From Fragilariopsis cylindrus CCMP1102 (lineage: Eukaryota > Bacillariophyta > Bacillariophyceae > Bacillariales > Bacillariaceae), in assembly GCA_900095095.1 (NCBI GenBank), contig FMBT01000630.1, forward strand, positions 1 to 33,526: 33,526 bases of DNA, given 5' to 3'. The notes beneath the pieces were generated by a model. The model did no database searches, was not told the origin of the DNA, and saw only the letters and a list, made by a program, of their open reading frames with translations. The position numbers and the translations under genes were made by a program. Below are positions 30,930 through 33,526 of the stretch, piece by piece; the first letter of the stretch is position 1; every line of letters begins with the position of its first letter.

Positions 30930-31930
30930 CAATTCAGCAGACACCAACCCGCAGATATGGGTATGTTTTGGAATTCATTTAGCTGTTGTGGAAGGGAAAA
31001 CAATAGCAGGATTTTTATCATGAAAAATGAGCAACAGAATATCTCATATATGAAAGGGTTGCAGAGGACAACAACAGATAGGTTGGGTGCCCCATCATCC
31101 ACATAATGTACTGGAACACTGTGTGTGCCTCCTACAAATTTTCCATTCCTGTGGTTGATGAATAAAATTCGTTTTGCTATTGATGCACACACACACACAC
31201 ACGTACAATCCAGATTTTCAACCAGAAATGAACAACAAAATATCTCATATGAAAGGGACGCATAAGACGAACAGAGACAGGTTGAGACAGGTTGGGTGTA
31301 CTAACATTTCTTCAGTGTACTAAAACAATTTGTGTGCCTCCTGCAACTTTTCTGTACCTATACTTGAAGAATAAAAGTTGATTTGCTGTTGATGCATGCA
31401 TACAACAACAACCAGATTTTTGACTAGAAATTAACAACAAAATATCTCATATGAAAGGGTTGCATAGGACAAACCAAGACAGGTTGGGTGCATAATCATC
31501 CACATAGTGCACTAGAACATGGTGTGTACCTCCTACAACTTTTCTGTTCCTGTGGTTGAGGAATTAATTCGTTTTGCTGTTGATGCATGCAAGTAACAAC
31601 ATCCAGATTTTTGATCAGAAATGAACAACAGAATATCTCATATGAAATGGATGCAGAGGACAAAACCAGATAGGTTGGGTGCACAATCATCCACATAGTG
31701 CACTAGAACATTGTGTGTGCCTCCTACAACTTTTCTATACCTGTGGTTGAGGCATAAAAATCATTTCACTGTTATGGCAGGCATATAAACAATATAATTT
31801 TTGATCAGAACTGAACAACAAACTACCTCCTTTGAAAGAGTTGCAGAGGACAACACCAGATAGGTTTGGTGCACTATCAACCACATATAGAGTGTACTAG
31901 AACATTATGTGTGTTTCCTACTGTCACCAT
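30930..31930 (+). repeat. Tandem array of the 190-bp unit, about five copies (element C)
   Basis: The word GTGTGCCTCCTACAA and variants recurs at 31123, 31332, 31524, 31715 and about 31911 (steps 209, 192, 191 and 196). Same orientation as in element A. The first step is longer because of a CA-dinucleotide run at 31186-31202. Confidence 0.9.
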
Positions 31931-32044
31931 AATTCTGCCTGCTTTGAGTAGATATCATGTTGTGTGTGACTGCATAATCTGAATGTTGGTAAAATAATGT
32001 GATGTTGTATCATTTCAATTTGCAATGTACTACCATTAACCAGG

Positions 32045-32760
32045 AAATTTAGATAAAGTTGCAGTAGCAGCAAAAGTCTTATCTGCTGGTTCTTATAAAT
32101 AATGGTAGCATTTCAAGTACAAGCATGGTAGCACCAAAGTAAGAGGAGGATTTGATATCATTGATCAGTGAGATAAGAAATGATGCAGCAGCAGTGTGTG
32201 TTTAATGTTGGTATATAATAATGTGTTATTAAATTCTCCTTCCACCTGCCAGGGATGTACAAAACAACAACACCTCACATCATCCATAGTTTAAGATGAT
32301 GCAAAATTATCTCATTGTTGTATTGTTACCAGTTTGAGATGTTGCATTTCAAATAACCTTCCTATTTACATGATCTTATACCAGATAAAGTAAAGCTGCA
32401 GCAAAATAATCTTAAATTGTTCTGTTTTTACCAGCAGTAGCAGTGAGGTATTTATTGCTTTAGTACAAAAACAGGTGGTAGGAAGCAGCAAAGTAGGAGG
32501 AGGATTAAATACCATTAACCAGTGAGATAATCAATGACTCAGCAGTAGTGTGTGTGTGATGTTGGAATGAAAATGTGTTAATAAAATACACCTTGCACCT
32601 ACCAGGGATGAACAAAACAACAACACCTCACATCATCCAGAGTTTGAGATGGATTTCACTTTACCTTCCTATGTACATTATCTTATACCAGGTAAAGTAA
32701 AGCTGCAGTAAGTAGATTATTTCATTGTTGTATTGTAACCAGTAGTAGTAGTGTAATATT
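32045..32760 (+). repeat. Tandem repeat, two copies of a 350-base unit
   Basis: Paired words are CAGGGATGxACAAAACAACA at 32251 and 32603 (step 352), AGTAxGAGGAGGATTxxATA near 32140 and 32490, and CCAGxTAAAGTAAAGCTGCA near 32382 and 32688. Not related to the 190-bp unit as far as I can see. Confidence 0.8.
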
Positions 32761-32959
32761 ATTGCATCTACCACCTGAAAAGACAAACCTGCTACTGATA
32801 TTGCATGTTACCAAATACACTATCTACCTGGTAAACTAAATCTGCAGCAAGATTGTATATTGATGATGATGCATCACTCGTGATACTACATCAATTCATT
32901 CATGCCTTATGCTACACTTATCCATTCCCATCAGCCAAACAACAATAACATGTAACCAA

Positions 32960-33450
32960 CAAGAATTACTGCTATGAGAGAATGTCTTTGTGCAAACTTC
33001 TGCATAGGTTGTGTTTTTTGAGAGGTAAAGGACAGCAGCATTATTGTTGGTATATCACTGACTAACCTAGTGCATCCACTCATCCTGTACTCTTATGTTT
33101 GTTTTCTTTATTCCTGTAAACCAAATAGTAATCTGATGAAACATCAAGCAGAGCTGCCACTATGAGGAAATTTGTTGTGCACTTCTTATAAACTTCTGCA
33201 TTATGTACAATAAAGGTGGTACAGTAATACATTGATAATATTGGCACATTGTATATAACTTGTTGGTCCACTTCTCCTGGTAATAATACACTACTATACC
33301 CATGATGTCAGTTCTTCTTCTGAAGAACAAATGGTACAACACAAATAAAATAACACTGCTGCTTTGGTAGAATATATCTAGTGCACTTATTGTAAACTTC
33401 TGACTTGAAAAGTTGCATTGAGGTAGTATAAAAAGAACAACATAAAAACA
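32960..33450 (+). repeat. Diverged tandem repeat with a 195-205-base period
   Basis: The word AAACTTCTGC and variants appears at about 32994, 33189 and 33393, each followed some tens of bases later by an ATTxxTGxTATATCACTG-like word. Copies are weakly conserved and the array may continue beyond the window. Confidence 0.45.
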
Positions 33451-33526
33451 TTAGTGTATCACTGATTTATGATTGATGATGGATGTATTGCATTCCTGTT
33501 GCATGACTAATGAGGACATGTGTATG

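Larger units (their letters stand above)
29830..31930 (+). mobile_element. Terminal-repeat element copy C with 190-bp satellite array (right end not seen)
   Basis: A terminal repeat (29830-30046) in the same orientation as copy A, then about 880 bases of other sequence, then about five 190-bp units (30930-31930). No inverted terminal repeat is visible before the end of the window. The inner part (30047-30920) has a minus-strand open frame (30131-30382) without recognisable features and a tandem 20-base duplication TCTTTTTATAATGAGATAT at about 30591-30629. Confidence 0.65.

Overview
The window looks like nuclear DNA of a diatom or a close ochrophyte relative. The clearest evidence is two predicted preproteins with a diatom-type bipartite plastid presequence, a signal peptide whose cleavage site is followed by Phe (TTA|FAP at 11400+, STA|FTS at 10865-). 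Supporting evidence is a DUF6824-type protein (a family expanded in diatoms), short GT-AG introns, AT-rich spacers, and proteins full of poly-Asn and poly-Ser. No species can be named from the sequence alone.

Layout. 1-9.9 kb holds damaged or partial genes: a large hairpin (821-912), a proline-iminopeptidase-like alpha/beta hydrolase broken in several places (about 1.68-2.44 kb), a lone first exon of an SNF1/AMPK-type kinase (about 2.9 kb, minus), an unrecognised secreted protein (3.4-4.1 kb), a multi-exon secreted protein on the minus strand (4.6-5.8 kb), an ElaA-like GNAT acetyltransferase (about 7.1-7.7 kb), a minus-strand Gly/Asn/Tyr-rich secreted gene (8.5-9.0 kb) and the C-terminal half of a SET-domain protein (9.3-9.8 kb). 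10.1-12.3 kb holds a divergent pair of plastid-targeted proteins, a FAS1-domain protein (minus) and a two-repeat beta protein (plus), around a shared promoter with a G-box and a palindrome. 12.7-14.8 kb holds the 3' half of an SNF1-type kinase directly behind a broken type II membrane glycosyltransferase-like gene. 15.1-17.05 kb and 20.7-22.3 kb are two related transposon-like elements with about 200-bp terminal repeats and internal arrays of a 190-bp unit. Between them lie a ClpB-type AAA+ ATPase gene and a DUF6824 gene. 22.7-29.5 kb holds a membrane protein with a carbohydrate-binding-like domain (one clear intron), a small one-helix membrane protein, a sterol desaturase/fatty-acid hydroxylase-family enzyme and an intact three-exon GT61 glycosyltransferase. 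29.8 kb to the end is repeat-rich and contains a third copy of the element plus 350-bp and 200-bp repeat families.

Most recognisable genes are interrupted by single-base indels, mainly in homopolymers, and the family-typical protein continues in the next frame. This suggests uncorrected long-read sequence as much as real decay, so 'broken' here does not automatically mean pseudogene. The truncated pieces (kinase halves in the wrong order, SET C-terminus only) cannot be explained by indels and point to real rearrangement. I see no operon-like cooperation. The best functional link is the divergent plastid-targeted pair.

The most novel candidate is the family of terminal-repeat elements carrying a nucleosome-sized (190 bp) satellite array, present three times here and flanking the AAA+ ATPase. 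No transposase is visible in any copy.
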